This document shows positions 1-9,446 of a stretch of DNA of 64,000 nucleotides, in pieces. The translations under genes and the position numbers were made by a program. Position 1 is the stretch's first letter. The number at the start of each line of letters is the position of its first letter. The stretch is from Rhizobium sp. P38BS-XIX. GTDB taxonomy: Bacteria; Pseudomonadota; Alphaproteobacteria; Rhizobiales; Rhizobiaceae. The notes beneath the pieces are model-generated. The model had not been told where the DNA came from. It searched no databases and saw only the letters and a list, made by a program, of their open reading frames with translations. The stretch spans positions 164,428 to 228,427 of the forward strand of contig NZ_JABAIJ010000004.1 of NCBI RefSeq assembly GCF_012641435.1, read 5' to 3'.

Positions 1-433
1 GCGCACCGGCGGTGCGCATCAGGCGCAACCCGTTCAGATATTGAGATTGGCGGCCATCAAAGCCGCGAATGCGCGGTGAATCGAATCTCGGATCCGAGCC
101 GAACGGTTCGCCGCTGACGCCGGGAATATAGTCCATTGCCTGGCCGAGCGTCTCGGCATCCTGCGATTTCAGCTGATCCGTCGTGATGACCGAAATGGAT
201 TGTTGCGTCTCGATCAGCGGCGTTCCGGTCTTGGTTGCGGTCGCGCTTGTCGTGGCGACAAAGCCTTTGACTGGCGCTGTCGGGTCTTGGTTCTGGCTGG
301 ATTGAATGACGATCGGCGAAAGCGCCGTTGCCGGCTCGGCATCCTGAGCGGCAGCCGGAAACAACGGCGCGGTCAGAACGGTTGCGAGAGCCGTGGTCGA
401 AACAAAACTGTAGGAACGAAGAGAACCAGTCAT
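1..433 (-). CDS. TonB-dependent siderophore receptor, 5' part only
   Basis: Reading leftward from the ATG at 433 gives an open frame of 144 codons that runs off the window edge. It opens with a signal peptide (hydrophobic stretch ending near PLFPAAAQD), then a variable linker, then the plug-domain signature of outer-membrane siderophore receptors: TQQSISVITTDQLKSQDAET, LGQAMDYIPGV, and RIRGFDGRQSQYLNGLR. These are the usual plug motifs of FhuA/FoxA/FpvA-type receptors, so the protein should import a ferric siderophore with TonB energy. No STN signalling domain lies before the plug, unlike the receptor at 49782-52223. The LysR gene at 577 is divergent and is a candidate regulator. Start choice: first ATG before the signal peptide, with a weak GGA upstream. 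Substrate cannot be told from the fragment. Confidence 0.85.
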   Translation of the reverse strand, partial: MTGSLRSYSFVSTTALATVLTAPLFPAAAQDAEPATALSPIVIQSSQNQDPTAPVKGFVATTSATATKTGTPLIETQQSISVITTDQLKSQDAETLGQAMDYIPGVSGEPFGSDPRFDSPRIRGFDGRQSQYLNGLRLMRTAGA

Positions 434-576
434 CGGGGGTCCATATATAGAAAAACTGGAACTTTTTAATCATGTTATTTTCAGAATTCCAATAAATGGC
501 GCTCGAATTTTTCATAAGTCATGGCTATGAAAGATCCATGCCCCTCGGGGCCTTCAACTCTTCAGTGGAGGTGATA

Positions 577-1509
577 TTGGCGGCACGTTCCGAAACAGGT
601 TTTGAGCTCAGACATCTCCGGTATTTCGTCACGCTGGTCGAAGAGCGCAATTTCGATCGCGCCGCGGTGCGCCTCGGCATTGCTCAGCCCGGGCTTAGTC
701 AGCAGATCATCAGCCTTGAGAGGATCGTCGGCACGTCTCTGCTCGACCGCAGCCGCAGGGCGGTGAAGCTGACCCATGCCGGCGAGATCCTGTTTCAGGA
801 AGCAAGGAAGGTACTCGCGCAAACGGAAGCGACCGTTGCCGCGATCCATCGCGCCGGGCGTGGAGAGAGCGGGCGCATCTCGATCGGCTATGTCGCGTCG
901 GCCGCCTATTCCGGCGCCGTCGTCCACGCCATCAGCAATTTCAAGCGCGATCACCCGCATGTCGAAATCGAACTCCAGGAAATGGAACTGCGTCAGCAGT
1001 TGCAGAGAATTGCCGATGGCCTTCTCGATTTCGGTTACATCCGTTCTCCCGCTCCGATCCCGGGCGGTGTCGCTGTGCAGGTCATTCTTCGCGAGCCGCT
1101 GATGGCGATCCTTCCGTGCGAACATCCGCTTGCCGGCCGGCCCGTGGCGGATCTTGCGCATCTGAGCGCGGAAATATTCATCACGCCGCGTCAGCCGCCG
1201 GAAATCGGGTTTCATCGCAACACGCTTCACGCATGCCGGGAGGCGGGGTTCGAACCCGCGATCAAGGCGGTTGCGCATGATTTCACCGAAATAGCCTCTC
1301 TGGTCGGCATCGGCGCCGGCATTGCCCTTGTGCCGCAATCCATGCGCTGCGCAGAGCTTCCGAACATCAGCTATCAGTCGATAGAGGGTGTGGAGACGAC
1401 CTCCGATGTTGCCATCGCATATCGCAAAGGCGAGGGCGCTCCGGCGATCAAGGCCTTCATCGCCAAGCATCGTGCACAGGCGAAGTCGTCGATTTCAGCT
1501 GCTGGGTGA
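577..1509 (+). CDS. LysR-family transcriptional regulator
   Basis: A full-length LysR protein of about 310 residues. The N-terminal winged helix is plain (FELRHLRYFVTLVEERNFDR, then AAVRLGIAQPGLSQQI), followed by the linker helix and a periplasmic-binding-like effector domain. I prefer the TTG at 577 because a near-perfect Shine-Dalgarno, GGAGGTGAT (567-575), sits just before it and the helix-turn-helix then starts about 10 residues in. ATGs at 496 and 538 are in frame but have no convincing ribosome site. The gene is divergent from the truncated TonB receptor, the usual arrangement for a LysR regulator and its target, so control of siderophore uptake is a reasonable guess. The effector is unknown. 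Confidence 0.85.
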   Translation: MAARSETGFELRHLRYFVTLVEERNFDRAAVRLGIAQPGLSQQIISLERIVGTSLLDRSRRAVKLTHAGEILFQEARKVLAQTEATVAAIHRAGRGESGRISIGYVASAAYSGAVVHAISNFKRDHPHVEIELQEMELRQQLQRIADGLLDFGYIRSPAPIPGGVAVQVILREPLMAILPCEHPLAGRPVADLAHLSAEIFITPRQPPEIGFHRNTLHACREAGFEPAIKAVAHDFTEIASLVGIGAGIALVPQSMRCAELPNISYQSIEGVETTSDVAIAYRKGEGAPAIKAFIAKHRAQAKSSISAAG

Positions 1510-1634
1510 GGCTCGTCTCATCAGACTGTGGACCTATGTAATTATCTGCGACAACTTCGCGGGTTTCTGAGATATCTTTGCGACAGATGTCCGCTATAGT
1601 TTCAAAGTTGGCGACCAGCTGAAGGCTTTCGATT

Positions 1635-1880
1635 ATGCAGCCGAACAAAACCGTATCGATAGATGATTTGCCAGAGAACACTGCCCTTGCGGCGTACGAA
1701 TTGATCTCGCGGACGTTTCGCGAGTTCTCCGAAGTTCTCTACATTCGCGTTTCGGACGTTACGGATGAAGGTGTTCGCCTTGGCGGCATCGAAATTACCA
1801 TACGCAAAACTGCAGAAAGCGATATTCCACAGGTTGCCGCCTTGTCGGATCCGGGCCAGCCAGCCATTCATCTCGATTGA
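1635..1880 (+). CDS. Small hypothetical protein, 81 aa
   Basis: A short open frame starting MQPNKTVSIDDLPENTALAA. It is acidic, has no membrane segment, and is predicted to be soluble with mixed helix and strand (VLYIRVSDVTDEG, then GIEITIRKT). A weak AAGG precedes the ATG. I do not recognise a family. It stands alone between the LysR gene and the efflux operon. The competing minus-strand frame across the same bases is arginine-rich and looks like a shadow. It may be a genuine small gene, but evidence is only the open frame and a plausible amino-acid mix. Confidence 0.4.
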   Translation: MQPNKTVSIDDLPENTALAAYELISRTFREFSEVLYIRVSDVTDEGVRLGGIEITIRKTAESDIPQVAALSDPGQPAIHLD

Positions 1881-2405
1881 TGCGACAAGCCGCCGGGCAG
1901 TGATCTGTAACGCCGCTCGCTGACGGGCGGAGATCGCGTATGTGCATCTCTCTTTTTCCTGTTCATCGCCCAATTGTGCCCGATCGGCTTCCTGCCATCG
2001 GCGGTGTCGATCACGCTCGCGTGTGAAATGTATCAAGATATCTCACGAGCCGGCGAATGGCTCCGGTCCGCCGAGGTGGCGAATACAAACTGATACATTT
2101 TCCTCATTTGCCGGCAAAGCTATGCGACAAAGCCGCAGTAGCGTTTCCTCTCCCACGAACGGTTTCGAGAGGAACATAGGCGATGATCGCCAATCCCGCG
2201 CCCGGCCCCCAGCACTTTGAGATTTCGCGGTGCTTTGCGCTGGCCTCCATGCTCCAGACTGCTTTCGTTAGTCCAGCCGGCACTCATTGCGGGCTGCGAG
2301 CGCGCGACTGATTTCAACGTTTGACTGACCGCAGACTGTCGCACGCTGGCGGCGGAGCGGTCTCATCTTCCCATCCGATTTAGGTCTGAACTCAATGAGG
2401 GTTTC
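1881..2405. other. Non-coding leader of the efflux operon
   Basis: About 525 bases with no convincing gene. A TetR-type repressor gene, common next to RND pumps, is not present in any frame. The one structure seen is the inverted repeat at 2026-2100, listed separately. Confidence 0.5.
2026..2100. promoter_or_regulatory. Long-spaced inverted repeat upstream of RND operon
   Basis: AAATGTATCA at 2026-2035 is repeated as its exact complement TGATACATTT at 2091-2100, with 55 bases between. The spacing is about six helical turns centre to centre, which suits two operator half-sites or a looping repressor better than a hairpin. It lies about 300 bases before the adaptor gene. The regulator is not known. 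Confidence 0.35.
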
Positions 2406-3653
2406 ATGAGAGAGTATCTACCGCGCGCTACGGTCTGCGGAATTATGGCGCTGTTGCTGGCCGGCTGTAACGAGCAGCCGGCATCACAGGCCAATCGCGC
2501 CGTAGCAAAACCGGAGATCAGTGCGGTGACATTGCGCCCGCAGTCGGTGGCAATCACCGCCGATCTGCCCGGCCGTATCAGCGCCAATCTCGTCGCCGAG
2601 GTCCGCCCCCAGGTTGGCGGCATCATCCGCAACCGCAATTTCAAGGAGGGCAGCGAGGTCAGGGCCGGCGACGTTCTTTATGAGATCGATCCGGCATCCT
2701 ACCAGGCGACCTACGACAGCGCGCTCGCGGCCTTGCGGCGCGCTGAAGCTGCGATCCCGAACGCCCAGGCGAGATTGGACCGTTACAAGGGGCTCAGCGC
2801 TCAAAGTGCGGTCAGCCAGCAGAACACCGACGACGCGCAGGCCACCTTCGTTCAGGCGCAAGCGGATGTTGCTTCTGCAAGGGCAGCGCTCGAAACGGCG
2901 CGGATCAATCTCGACTATACGAGAATCCGCGCACCGATTTCGGGCCGTGTCGACGCATCGACGGTGACAGTGGGTGCACTTGTCACTGCCGAACAGACGA
3001 CGGCGCTGACGACGATCCGCCAGCTTGATCCCATTAATGTCGACGTCACGCAATCGAGCACCAACCTGCTGAGGTTTCGCCGCGCCATCGAAGAGGGGCG
3101 CCTGAAGAGCAGCGGCGACAATGTCTCGGTGCATCTGACGTTGGAGGATGGTTCGCAATATCGGCAGGCTGGAAGTCTCGAATTCGCCGAATCCGCAGTC
3201 GCCGAGACGGTCGGCACGATCAATGTCAGGGCCATTTTTCCTAATCCCGATCGCGTCCTCCTGCCCGGCATGTATGTGCGGGCGAAGATCGAGGAGGGCG
3301 TGGCGGAAAACAGCTTCCTGGTGCCGCAGCGCGCCGTCTTCCGCAATAGCAAAGGCGAGCCCACGGCCTTTTTCGTCAATGCTGACGGGAAAGTGCAGCA
3401 ACGTGCTCTGACCATCCAGCGTAATGTCGGAAACAACTGGCTTGTCGGCGAGGGCGTGAGGGACGGCGACCGTGTGGTCGTCGAAGGCAGCCAGCGCATC
3501 CGCGATGGCCAGGATGTCAATGTGGCGTCGGTTACCGTCGACCCGGCCAGCGGCAATCTCGAGCAGGCATCCGCCGTCAATCAGCAGACATCCGCACAGC
3601 AGCGCAACATTGACGGTTCCGCTGGAACCGTCGCTGCTAGCGCGACGAATTGA
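2406..3653 (+). CDS. RND efflux periplasmic adaptor (AcrA/MexA family)
   Basis: Periplasmic membrane-fusion subunit of a tripartite multidrug efflux pump. The N-terminus carries a lipoprotein signal with lipobox LLAGC, so Cys21 should be lipidated and anchored in the inner membrane. The order is then typical: beta-barrel/lipoyl half-motif ([19 protein letters not shown]), a long helical hairpin (residues about 100-170), second lipoyl half ([16 protein letters not shown]), and the membrane-proximal domain ([16 protein letters not shown]). At 415 residues it has normal family length. A GAGGG ribosome site precedes the ATG. The pump gene starts 8 bases after its stop, so the two form one operon. 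Substrates cannot be read from the sequence. Confidence 0.93.
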   Translation: MREYLPRATVCGIMALLLAGCNEQPASQANRAVAKPEISAVTLRPQSVAITADLPGRISANLVAEVRPQVGGIIRNRNFKEGSEVRAGDVLYEIDPASYQATYDSALAALRRAEAAIPNAQARLDRYKGLSAQSAVSQQNTDDAQATFVQAQADVASARAALETARINLDYTRIRAPISGRVDASTVTVGALVTAEQTTALTTIRQLDPINVDVTQSSTNLLRFRRAIEEGRLKSSGDNVSVHLTLEDGSQYRQAGSLEFAESAVAETVGTINVRAIFPNPDRVLLPGMYVRAKIEEGVAENSFLVPQRAVFRNSKGEPTAFFVNADGKVQQRALTIQRNVGNNWLVGEGVRDGDRVVVEGSQRIRDGQDVNVASVTVDPASGNLEQASAVNQQTSAQQRNIDGSAGTVAASATN

Positions 3654-3661
3654 GGTCAACG

Positions 3662-6600
3662 ATGTCTCGTTTCTTCATCGACCGACCTGTCTTTGCCTGG
3701 GTTATTTCCATTGTCATCATGCTGGCAGGGGCGCTATCCATCCTGACGCTTTCCGTGTCGCAATACCCTCAGATCGCGCCGACGACTGTGCGCATCACCG
3801 CCACCTATGCCGGGGCCGATGCGGCAACCGTCGAAAACTCGGTGACAAAGGTCATCGAGCAGGGCATGACCGGCATCGATAATCTCGATTACATGGCATC
3901 CACTTCGACGGCGACCGGCCAGGCGTCAATTTCTCTGACGTTCACCAACAAGGCGGATCCCGACGTTGCGCAGATGCAGGTGCAGAACAAGCTGCAGCTC
4001 GTCACCGCGCAGTTGCCGCAGACCGTGCAGTCTACGGGCATCACCGTTTCCAAGTCGACGACCAGCTTTTTCATGGTCATCGCCTTCGTCTCGAAAGATG
4101 CGAAGCTGACGCCAACCGACCTTGCCGACTATATCGACAGTTCGCTGAACGATACATTGAAGCGAGTGCCGGGCGTCGGCGATACGCAGATCTTCGGTGC
4201 TCGATATGCGATGCGCATCTGGGTCGATCCAGACAAGCTGCTCAAGTATCAGCTGATGACCTCCGATGTCGTCTCGGCGATAGAAGCGCAGAACGTGCAG
4301 GTCTCATCAGGTCAGCTGGGCGCGCTCCCGCAACTCGACGGACAGCAGCTCAATGCGACCATCACTGCCGGCAGCCGCCTGCAAACGACGCAGGAATTCG
4401 AGAACATCATCCTGAAGAGCTTGCCCGACGGTTCGCTGGTCAGGATCAATGATGTCGCCACGGTACAATTCGGAGCCGACAGCTACATCACCTCAGGCGT
4501 CTACAACGGTTTGCCCGCAGCCGGTCTCGGCGTGAGCCTGGCAACGGGTGCCAATGCGATCGATACCGCGGCAGCGGTTCAATCAACCATCAACACCTTG
4601 AAGGAGACACTGCCGCCGAATGTCGAGGTGGTTTACCCGTACGACACGACGCCATTCGTGAAGCTGTCGATCGAGGATGTGGTCAAGACGCTGTTCGAAG
4701 CAATCGTGCTTGTCTTCATCGTCATGTTCGTCTTCCTGCAGAACATCCGCGCCACCTTGATCCCGACGCTCGCCGTCCCTGTCGTGCTGCTCGGCACCTT
4801 CGGCGTGCTCTCCGTCTTCGGCTATTCCATCAATACGTTGACGATGTTCGGCATGGTGCTGGCCATCGGCCTTCTCGTCGATGACGCCATCGTCGTGGTC
4901 GAGAATGTCGAGCGCGTCATGGAGGAAGAAGGATTGTCGCCGCGCGAGGCGACGATCAAGTCGATGCAGGAAATCACCGGCGCCTTGATCGGCATCGCCA
5001 CGGTGCTGTCGGCGGTGTTCATCCCGATGGCCTTCTTCTCCGGCTCCGTCGGCATCATCTACCGTCAGTTCTCGGTGACGATCGTCTCGGCGATGGTGCT
5101 GTCGGTCATCGTCGCCCTGATCCTGACGCCGGCGCTGTGCGCGACGCTTCTGAAGAAGCCGGCGCATGGGGCCAAGGAGCGCGGCCTGTTCGGCTGGTTC
5201 AACCGGAATTTCGAGCGGGCGACGCTGCGCTACCGGCGTGGCATCAACGGCATGATCCGTTATACCGTCGTGTTCCTACTGATCTTCGTGATGATCGGCG
5301 GCGCCGTCGCCTACCTGTTCAACCGCCTTCCCAGCTCGTTCCTGCCTGAAGAGGATCAGGGGCGTCTGCTCACCAGCATTCAGCTTCCTCCCGGCGCGAC
5401 TGCTGACCGCACCAGGAAGGTACTCGACCAGGTGATGGCTTATTATCTCAACAATGAGAAGGACTATGTCGACGGCGTCTTTGGAAGTGTCGGCTTCAAT
5501 TTCAGCGGTCAGGGTCAGAACGTCGCCATCGCCTTCGTCGATCTCAAGGATTTCGACAAGCGGACCACGCCGCAATCTTCTGCCCAGGCGCTCGCCCGGC
5601 GTGCGATGGCGGCGTTCTCGAAGATCAAGGACGGCAGCGTGTTTGCATTGGCGCCGCCCGCCATTCCCGGCTTCGGCAGCTCGAGCGGCTTCGACTTCTC
5701 CATAAAAGATATCAATAGTGCGGGCCATGCGCAGTTGATGGCGGCACGCGGCCAGGTTCTGGCCGCGGCGTCGGCCAGTCCACTTCTCAGCGGAACGCGT
5801 CCGAACGGACTGGACGATACGCCGCAATACGCTGTCCATATCGACCAGGAGAAAGCGCGAGCCCTGAACATCGATCTCGCCGATATCAATGCAACGCTGT
5901 CGACAGCGTGGGGCGGTACCTACGTCAACGACTTCGTCGACCGTGGCCGCGTCAAGCGCGTCTATGTCCAGGGCGACCGAAAGTTTCGCATGCAGCCCGA
6001 TGATTTCGATCGCTGGTATGTGCGCAACTCCGGTGGCGACATGGTGCCATTTTCCGCGTTTGCGACCGGAAGCTGGGTCAGCGGCTCGCCGCGTCTCGAG
6101 CGCTATAACGGCTCGTCTGCCGTCGAAATCCAGGGTGCGGCCGCTCCCGGCGTTTCCTCCGGCGACGCCATGAACGAGATCGACAAGATCATGGCAACCT
6201 TGCCGCCCGGCTTCAGCCATGAATGGACCAGCCTGTCGGCCCAGGAAAAACTCTCGGGCAACCAGGCAAGCCAGCTCTACGCGATCTCCATCCTCGTCGT
6301 CTTCCTGGCGCTGGCAGCTCTCTACGAGAGCTGGTCGATCCCGCTCGCCGTCATGCTCTCGGTTCCGATCGGCATCTTCGGCGCGCTCCTGGCCGCGACC
6401 ATCTTCGGCCAGTCGAACGACGTCTACTTCAAGGTCGGTCTGCTGACGACCATCGGCCTGGCGGCCAAGAACGCCATCCTGATCGTCGAATTCGCCATCG
6501 AGCAGCAGAACCATGGCAAGAGCCTGATCGATGCGACGCTCGAGGCATCGCGTCAGCGCCTGCGGCCGATCCTGATGACCTCGCTCGCCTTCATCCTCGG

Positions 6601-6820
6601 CGTTCTGCCGCTGGCCATCGCCAACGGTGCCGGCTCGGGCAGCCAGAACTCCATCGGCATTGGTGTCATGGGCGGCATGATCTCCGCAACCGTCCTCGGC
6701 GTCTTCTTCATCCCGCTGCTCTTCGTCTCCGTCAGACGCGTCTTCAAGGGCAAGAAAAAGACTGACGCCGCAAATCCGCAGCCGGAAATTGCTTCTGCTG
6801 CGGCAGATGCCGCGCCTTGA
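3662..6820 (+). CDS. RND multidrug efflux pump (AcrB/MexB, HAE1 family)
   Basis: Inner-membrane proton/drug antiporter of 1052 residues, normal length for AcrB homologues. It starts [20 protein letters not shown], the usual first transmembrane helix, with GAGGT eight bases upstream. The proton-relay aspartates are present in [22 protein letters not shown] (about residues 402-423), and the relay lysine in [17 protein letters not shown] (about 930). Porter-domain and funnel-domain signatures such as [20 protein letters not shown] are intact. It should pair with the adaptor upstream. No outer-membrane factor gene follows, so the pump probably uses a TolC/OprM-type channel encoded elsewhere. A longer in-frame TTG start at 3650 overlaps the adaptor stop and is less likely. 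Confidence 0.95.
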   Translation: MSRFFIDRPVFAWVISIVIMLAGALSILTLSVSQYPQIAPTTVRITATYAGADAATVENSVTKVIEQGMTGIDNLDYMASTSTATGQASISLTFTNKADPDVAQMQVQNKLQLVTAQLPQTVQSTGITVSKSTTSFFMVIAFVSKDAKLTPTDLADYIDSSLNDTLKRVPGVGDTQIFGARYAMRIWVDPDKLLKYQLMTSDVVSAIEAQNVQVSSGQLGALPQLDGQQLNATITAGSRLQTTQEFENIILKSLPDGSLVRINDVATVQFGADSYITSGVYNGLPAAGLGVSLATGANAIDTAAAVQSTINTLKETLPPNVEVVYPYDTTPFVKLSIEDVVKTLFEAIVLVFIVMFVFLQNIRATLIPTLAVPVVLLGTFGVLSVFGYSINTLTMFGMVLAIGLLVDDAIVVVENVERVMEEEGLSPREATIKSMQEITGALIGIATVLSAVFIPMAFFSGSVGIIYRQFSVTIVSAMVLSVIVALILTPALCATLLKKPAHGAKERGLFGWFNRNFERATLRYRRGINGMIRYTVVFLLIFVMIGGAVAYLFNRLPSSFLPEEDQGRLLTSIQLPPGATADRTRKVLDQVMAYYLNNEKDYVDGVFGSVGFNFSGQGQNVAIAFVDLKDFDKRTTPQSSAQALARRAMAAFSKIKDGSVFALAPPAIPGFGSSSGFDFSIKDINSAGHAQLMAARGQVLAAASASPLLSGTRPNGLDDTPQYAVHIDQEKARALNIDLADINATLSTAWGGTYVNDFVDRGRVKRVYVQGDRKFRMQPDDFDRWYVRNSGGDMVPFSAFATGSWVSGSPRLERYNGSSAVEIQGAAAPGVSSGDAMNEIDKIMATLPPGFSHEWTSLSAQEKLSGNQASQLYAISILVVFLALAALYESWSIPLAVMLSVPIGIFGALLAATIFGQSNDVYFKVGLLTTIGLAAKNAILIVEFAIEQQNHGKSLIDATLEASRQRLRPILMTSLAFILGVLPLAIANGAGSGSQNSIGIGVMGGMISATVLGVFFIPLLFVSVRRVFKGKKKTDAANPQPEIASAAADAAP

Positions 6821-6828
6821 TAGAGGTT

Positions 6829-6855
6829 CCCCGGTGCGGCATTGCCGTACCGGGG
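6829..6855 (+). terminator. Strong hairpin after the efflux operon
   Basis: CCCCGGTGCGGC, loop ATT, then GCCGTACCGGGG forms a 12-pair stem with one G-T wobble, starting 9 bases after the pump stop codon. There is no T-run after it, so it may act as an mRNA 3' stabiliser or a factor-dependent terminator rather than a classic intrinsic terminator. Confidence 0.6.
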
Positions 6856-7188
6856 TCTAATGCAATCCGGCGCCTTAAGGGCCTATCCTACACACAGCGT
6901 TCAAGCACTTGCAGGCGGCAATGTGCCCCGAGCGGCCCTCTGCCCACGAATGAAACAACCGGCATTCTTTTGCAGTCTTTGCTGAGTATATCTTTCTGCA
7001 CGCATTGCTAAAAAAAGATACGGTAATATATTCGTTTAGAGCAGTTGCCACATTCTGGTAAGATATTCCCTGCGTCCGTGTGTTCGATGAGACGCGCCTC
7101 TTAATGCGTGTAGGTTTCGAAGCAGGGCTGGAACCAAGCGGGGATAGCCGCCAGATATTGCGTGGCTGGTTTGGGAGGACGAGGCCAT
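6856..7188. other. Intergenic leader of the signalling operon
   Basis: About 330 bases without a convincing gene. It must contain the promoter for the six-gene cluster that follows. I see AT-rich stretches near 7005-7035 but no clear repeat or sigma-factor motif. Confidence 0.4.
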
Positions 7189-8895
7189 ATGCCGGAGAAC
7201 CGTGCCGATCGGTCGCAGCGAGTTCCAAGAGAGTCCGAATCTGGCAGCGGTTTCGAGGCGATGATTTCACTTTGGGATCTCGATCTCAAATTGATCGATT
7301 CCTCTCGCCAGTTCCAGGATCAGCTTGGGCTTTCGTCGCGCAAGGGTCTGAGCCTTTGGGAAGCCTATCCGGCGCTCGCCAAGCCGGCCTGGGCCGCGAT
7401 CATTCGGCAGGTTATCGACACCGGCACATCACAGACGATCCAGCTGCCCGTATCCAAGCCCGGCAGACGGGATTTCCTGCTGTCCTACATCGAGACCGGC
7501 CTACTGATTATCGAGACCAACAGCGCAGGCACCACCAGAAGCCTCTGGAACGAAGGCAATGAGAGAGCACGGCTTATCCACCAGGCGACTCACGATGTTC
7601 TGACCGGCCTTCCCAATCGCCGCCAGTTCAGCGCCGAATTGGCACAGCTGCTTCCGGCCGATGGCGATACGTGCGGACCGGCATTGATGCAGCTTGATCT
7701 GGATGACTTCAAACCCGTGAACGACACGCTCGGACACGGCGCCGGCGATATCTTGCTGCAGCTCGCCGCCGAAAGGATCAAGGGCGCGCTCGACCATAAC
7801 GGAACCGTCTACCGTCTCGCCGGAGACGAATTCGCCATCATTCAGGTCGGCTTGGAAGAGGCAGGAGAGGCGGAGACGCTCGCCGAAGCGCTGGTCAACG
7901 AATTCAAGAAGCCATTCACCGTCAATGGTATCTCGCTCTTTGTCGGGGTCAGCGTCGGCATCGCCATCGCCCCGCGCGACGGCAATGAGGGAGAGCAGCT
8001 GATGAAGGCCGCCGACGTGGCCCTCTACGCCGCCAAGAAGGAGGGGCGCCGCCGGGCGCGAACCTTCGACCCGAGCATGCTGATCGTCGTCGAACAAAGG
8101 GAGCTGCTGCGGCGCAGCCTTCGCGTGGCGCTGCAGCGGGACGAATTCTTCATCGAGTATCAGCCGCTGGTCGAGCTTCCGTCCAACGTAGCGGGCTTCG
8201 AGGCGTTGCTGCGTTGGCGGCATCCGACACTCGGCATCATTCCTCCAGCCGCCTTCATCCCGATGGCGGAGGCGGATGGGCTGATGAGCGAAATCGGGCA
8301 GTGGATGCTGGAGGAGGCCTGCCGTGAGGCTCTGACGTGGCCCGGGCACTATACGCTCGCGGTCAACCTCTCGCCGGCGGAGTTTCTCACGCCTGGCTTA
8401 ACCGATCGCATTTCGCAAACGCTCGATGTTGTCGGCTTCCCGGCAGAACGGCTGGAGCTTGAGATCACCGAGGGCGTGCTCCTGGAACGAACGACCAACA
8501 ATCTCGACACGCTCAATACGTTGAATGTACTCGGCATTCAAATTTCGCTCGATGATTTCGGCACGGAATATTCATCTCTGAGCTATCTCAAGAATTTCCC
8601 CTTTGATACGATCAAGATCGACAGGTATTTTATCAAGGATATTTTGCAGGATGCCAAAAGCCAGACGATCGTGCGTTCGGTAATCGGGCTGGCCCATGGT
8701 CTCGATATGCGTGTGACGGCCGAGGGCGTGGAAACGCCACAGCAGGCCGTGTGGTTGCAGCACGAAGGCTGTGACCGCTTGCAGGGATTTTGCATCAGCC
8801 CGCCGCTTCCGGCCGACCGGCTCGATGACTTCATCCGGCAGGGCGCGCGTCTTCATTCGGCCGCGGCTTCCGACGAGCCTCGCGCCAGCCTCTGA
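7189..8895 (+). CDS. PAS-GGDEF-EAL cyclic-di-GMP enzyme
   Basis: About 568 residues with a PAS-like sensor (residues about 20-110), a GGDEF domain (LTGLPNRRQF at about 137, signature AGDEF at about 210) and an EAL domain (EALLRWRHP at about 337). No transmembrane segment is visible, so it should be cytosolic. AGDEF is a tolerated GGDEF variant. The upstream RxxD inhibitory site appears absent. EAL catalytic and metal residues are present: EAL, AVNLSP, LEITEG, the DD of LDDFG, and the K of IKIDR. The usual DDFGxGYSSL loop reads DDFGTEYSSL, with Glu for Gly. Both synthesis and breakdown of c-di-GMP are possible. The ATG at 7189 is chosen because GGGAGG and GAGG lie just upstream; a GTG at 7162 is in frame. 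It heads the operon. Confidence 0.9.
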   Translation: MPENRADRSQRVPRESESGSGFEAMISLWDLDLKLIDSSRQFQDQLGLSSRKGLSLWEAYPALAKPAWAAIIRQVIDTGTSQTIQLPVSKPGRRDFLLSYIETGLLIIETNSAGTTRSLWNEGNERARLIHQATHDVLTGLPNRRQFSAELAQLLPADGDTCGPALMQLDLDDFKPVNDTLGHGAGDILLQLAAERIKGALDHNGTVYRLAGDEFAIIQVGLEEAGEAETLAEALVNEFKKPFTVNGISLFVGVSVGIAIAPRDGNEGEQLMKAADVALYAAKKEGRRRARTFDPSMLIVVEQRELLRRSLRVALQRDEFFIEYQPLVELPSNVAGFEALLRWRHPTLGIIPPAAFIPMAEADGLMSEIGQWMLEEACREALTWPGHYTLAVNLSPAEFLTPGLTDRISQTLDVVGFPAERLELEITEGVLLERTTNNLDTLNTLNVLGIQISLDDFGTEYSSLSYLKNFPFDTIKIDRYFIKDILQDAKSQTIVRSVIGLAHGLDMRVTAEGVETPQQAVWLQHEGCDRLQGFCISPPLPADRLDDFIRQGARLHSAAASDEPRASL

Positions 8896-8930
8896 ATTTC
8901 TGAAATGCTTTTCATCCAGGAGTTTCTCAA

Positions 8931-9446
8931 GTGGATACCATGGAAACCAAGGCGGAAAAGGCTTTTGAGCCGCTGCTCGAACTGGAAATGGAGATGGCGA
9001 GCTTTGCGGCCGACTGGCTGTATTGCGATCAATGCTCCGCCTATGTTGCCAGCATGGTCAGCCACGACCGCAACGACCCGATCCGTCATGCCAATCTGCT
9101 GTCGGCAGCGTTGAACGAGTTGTTCGAGATGTCGTTCCACGCCAAGGAGCGGAGCGGTGTGCTCACCTGCCGCTTCTGCCGCAACGGCGCGACCGAGCGG
9201 ATCGAATTGACCTTTCCCTGTTCGGCCGAACGTCGCGGTTTTTATGAAGCGATCGTCGCACGCATAAGGGGCGGACAGGCGCTTGCAAGCTATCTCGACG
9301 TGATTACCAGCGACGACGCGCTCAGCGAACACGCAATTCTTCTCGGCCTGGCCGTCAACTACGACGCCGACATCGAGCTTCTTGCGCGCGATACCGGCAT
9401 GCTGACCTTCGTGGTCGATCTGACGCTTGAGAGGTTACTCAATTGA
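8931..9446 (+). CDS. Degenerate GHKL-like switch protein, 171 aa
   Basis: No named family recognised with certainty. The middle resembles the ATP-binding switch protein at 12980-13534: RHANLLSAALNELFEMSF here against RHDIGYLTNELIENSIKF there, the N-box region of GHKL kinase/anti-sigma folds. Here the second N-box Asn, normally the magnesium ligand, is Met67, and no GxGL box is seen near the C-terminus. ATP binding may therefore be lost. It also has two CxxC pairs (Cys32/35 and Cys80/83), which could bind a metal. The start is a GTG at 8931 with AGGAG eight bases before. Its stop overlaps the next gene by four bases, implying translational coupling with the STAS-methyltransferase. A partner or decoy role is inference. 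Confidence 0.75.
   Translation: MDTMETKAEKAFEPLLELEMEMASFAADWLYCDQCSAYVASMVSHDRNDPIRHANLLSAALNELFEMSFHAKERSGVLTCRFCRNGATERIELTFPCSAERRGFYEAIVARIRGGQALASYLDVITSDDALSEHAILLGLAVNYDADIELLARDTGMLTFVVDLTLERLLN

Noticed and set aside
471..500. GAATTC-centred imperfect palindrome in the TonB/LysR gap
   Set aside because: Too many mismatched pairs outside the six-base core to call an iron-responsive or LysR site.
1602..2036. A 144-codon minus-strand frame opposite the small 1635-1880 ORF
   Set aside because: Arginine-rich with no domain; it looked for a moment like a missing efflux repressor but has no helix-turn-helix.
5276..6514. A 412-codon minus-strand frame across the RND pump gene
   Set aside because: Charged, low-complexity translation opposite a clear AcrB homologue; typical antisense shadow in GC-rich DNA.
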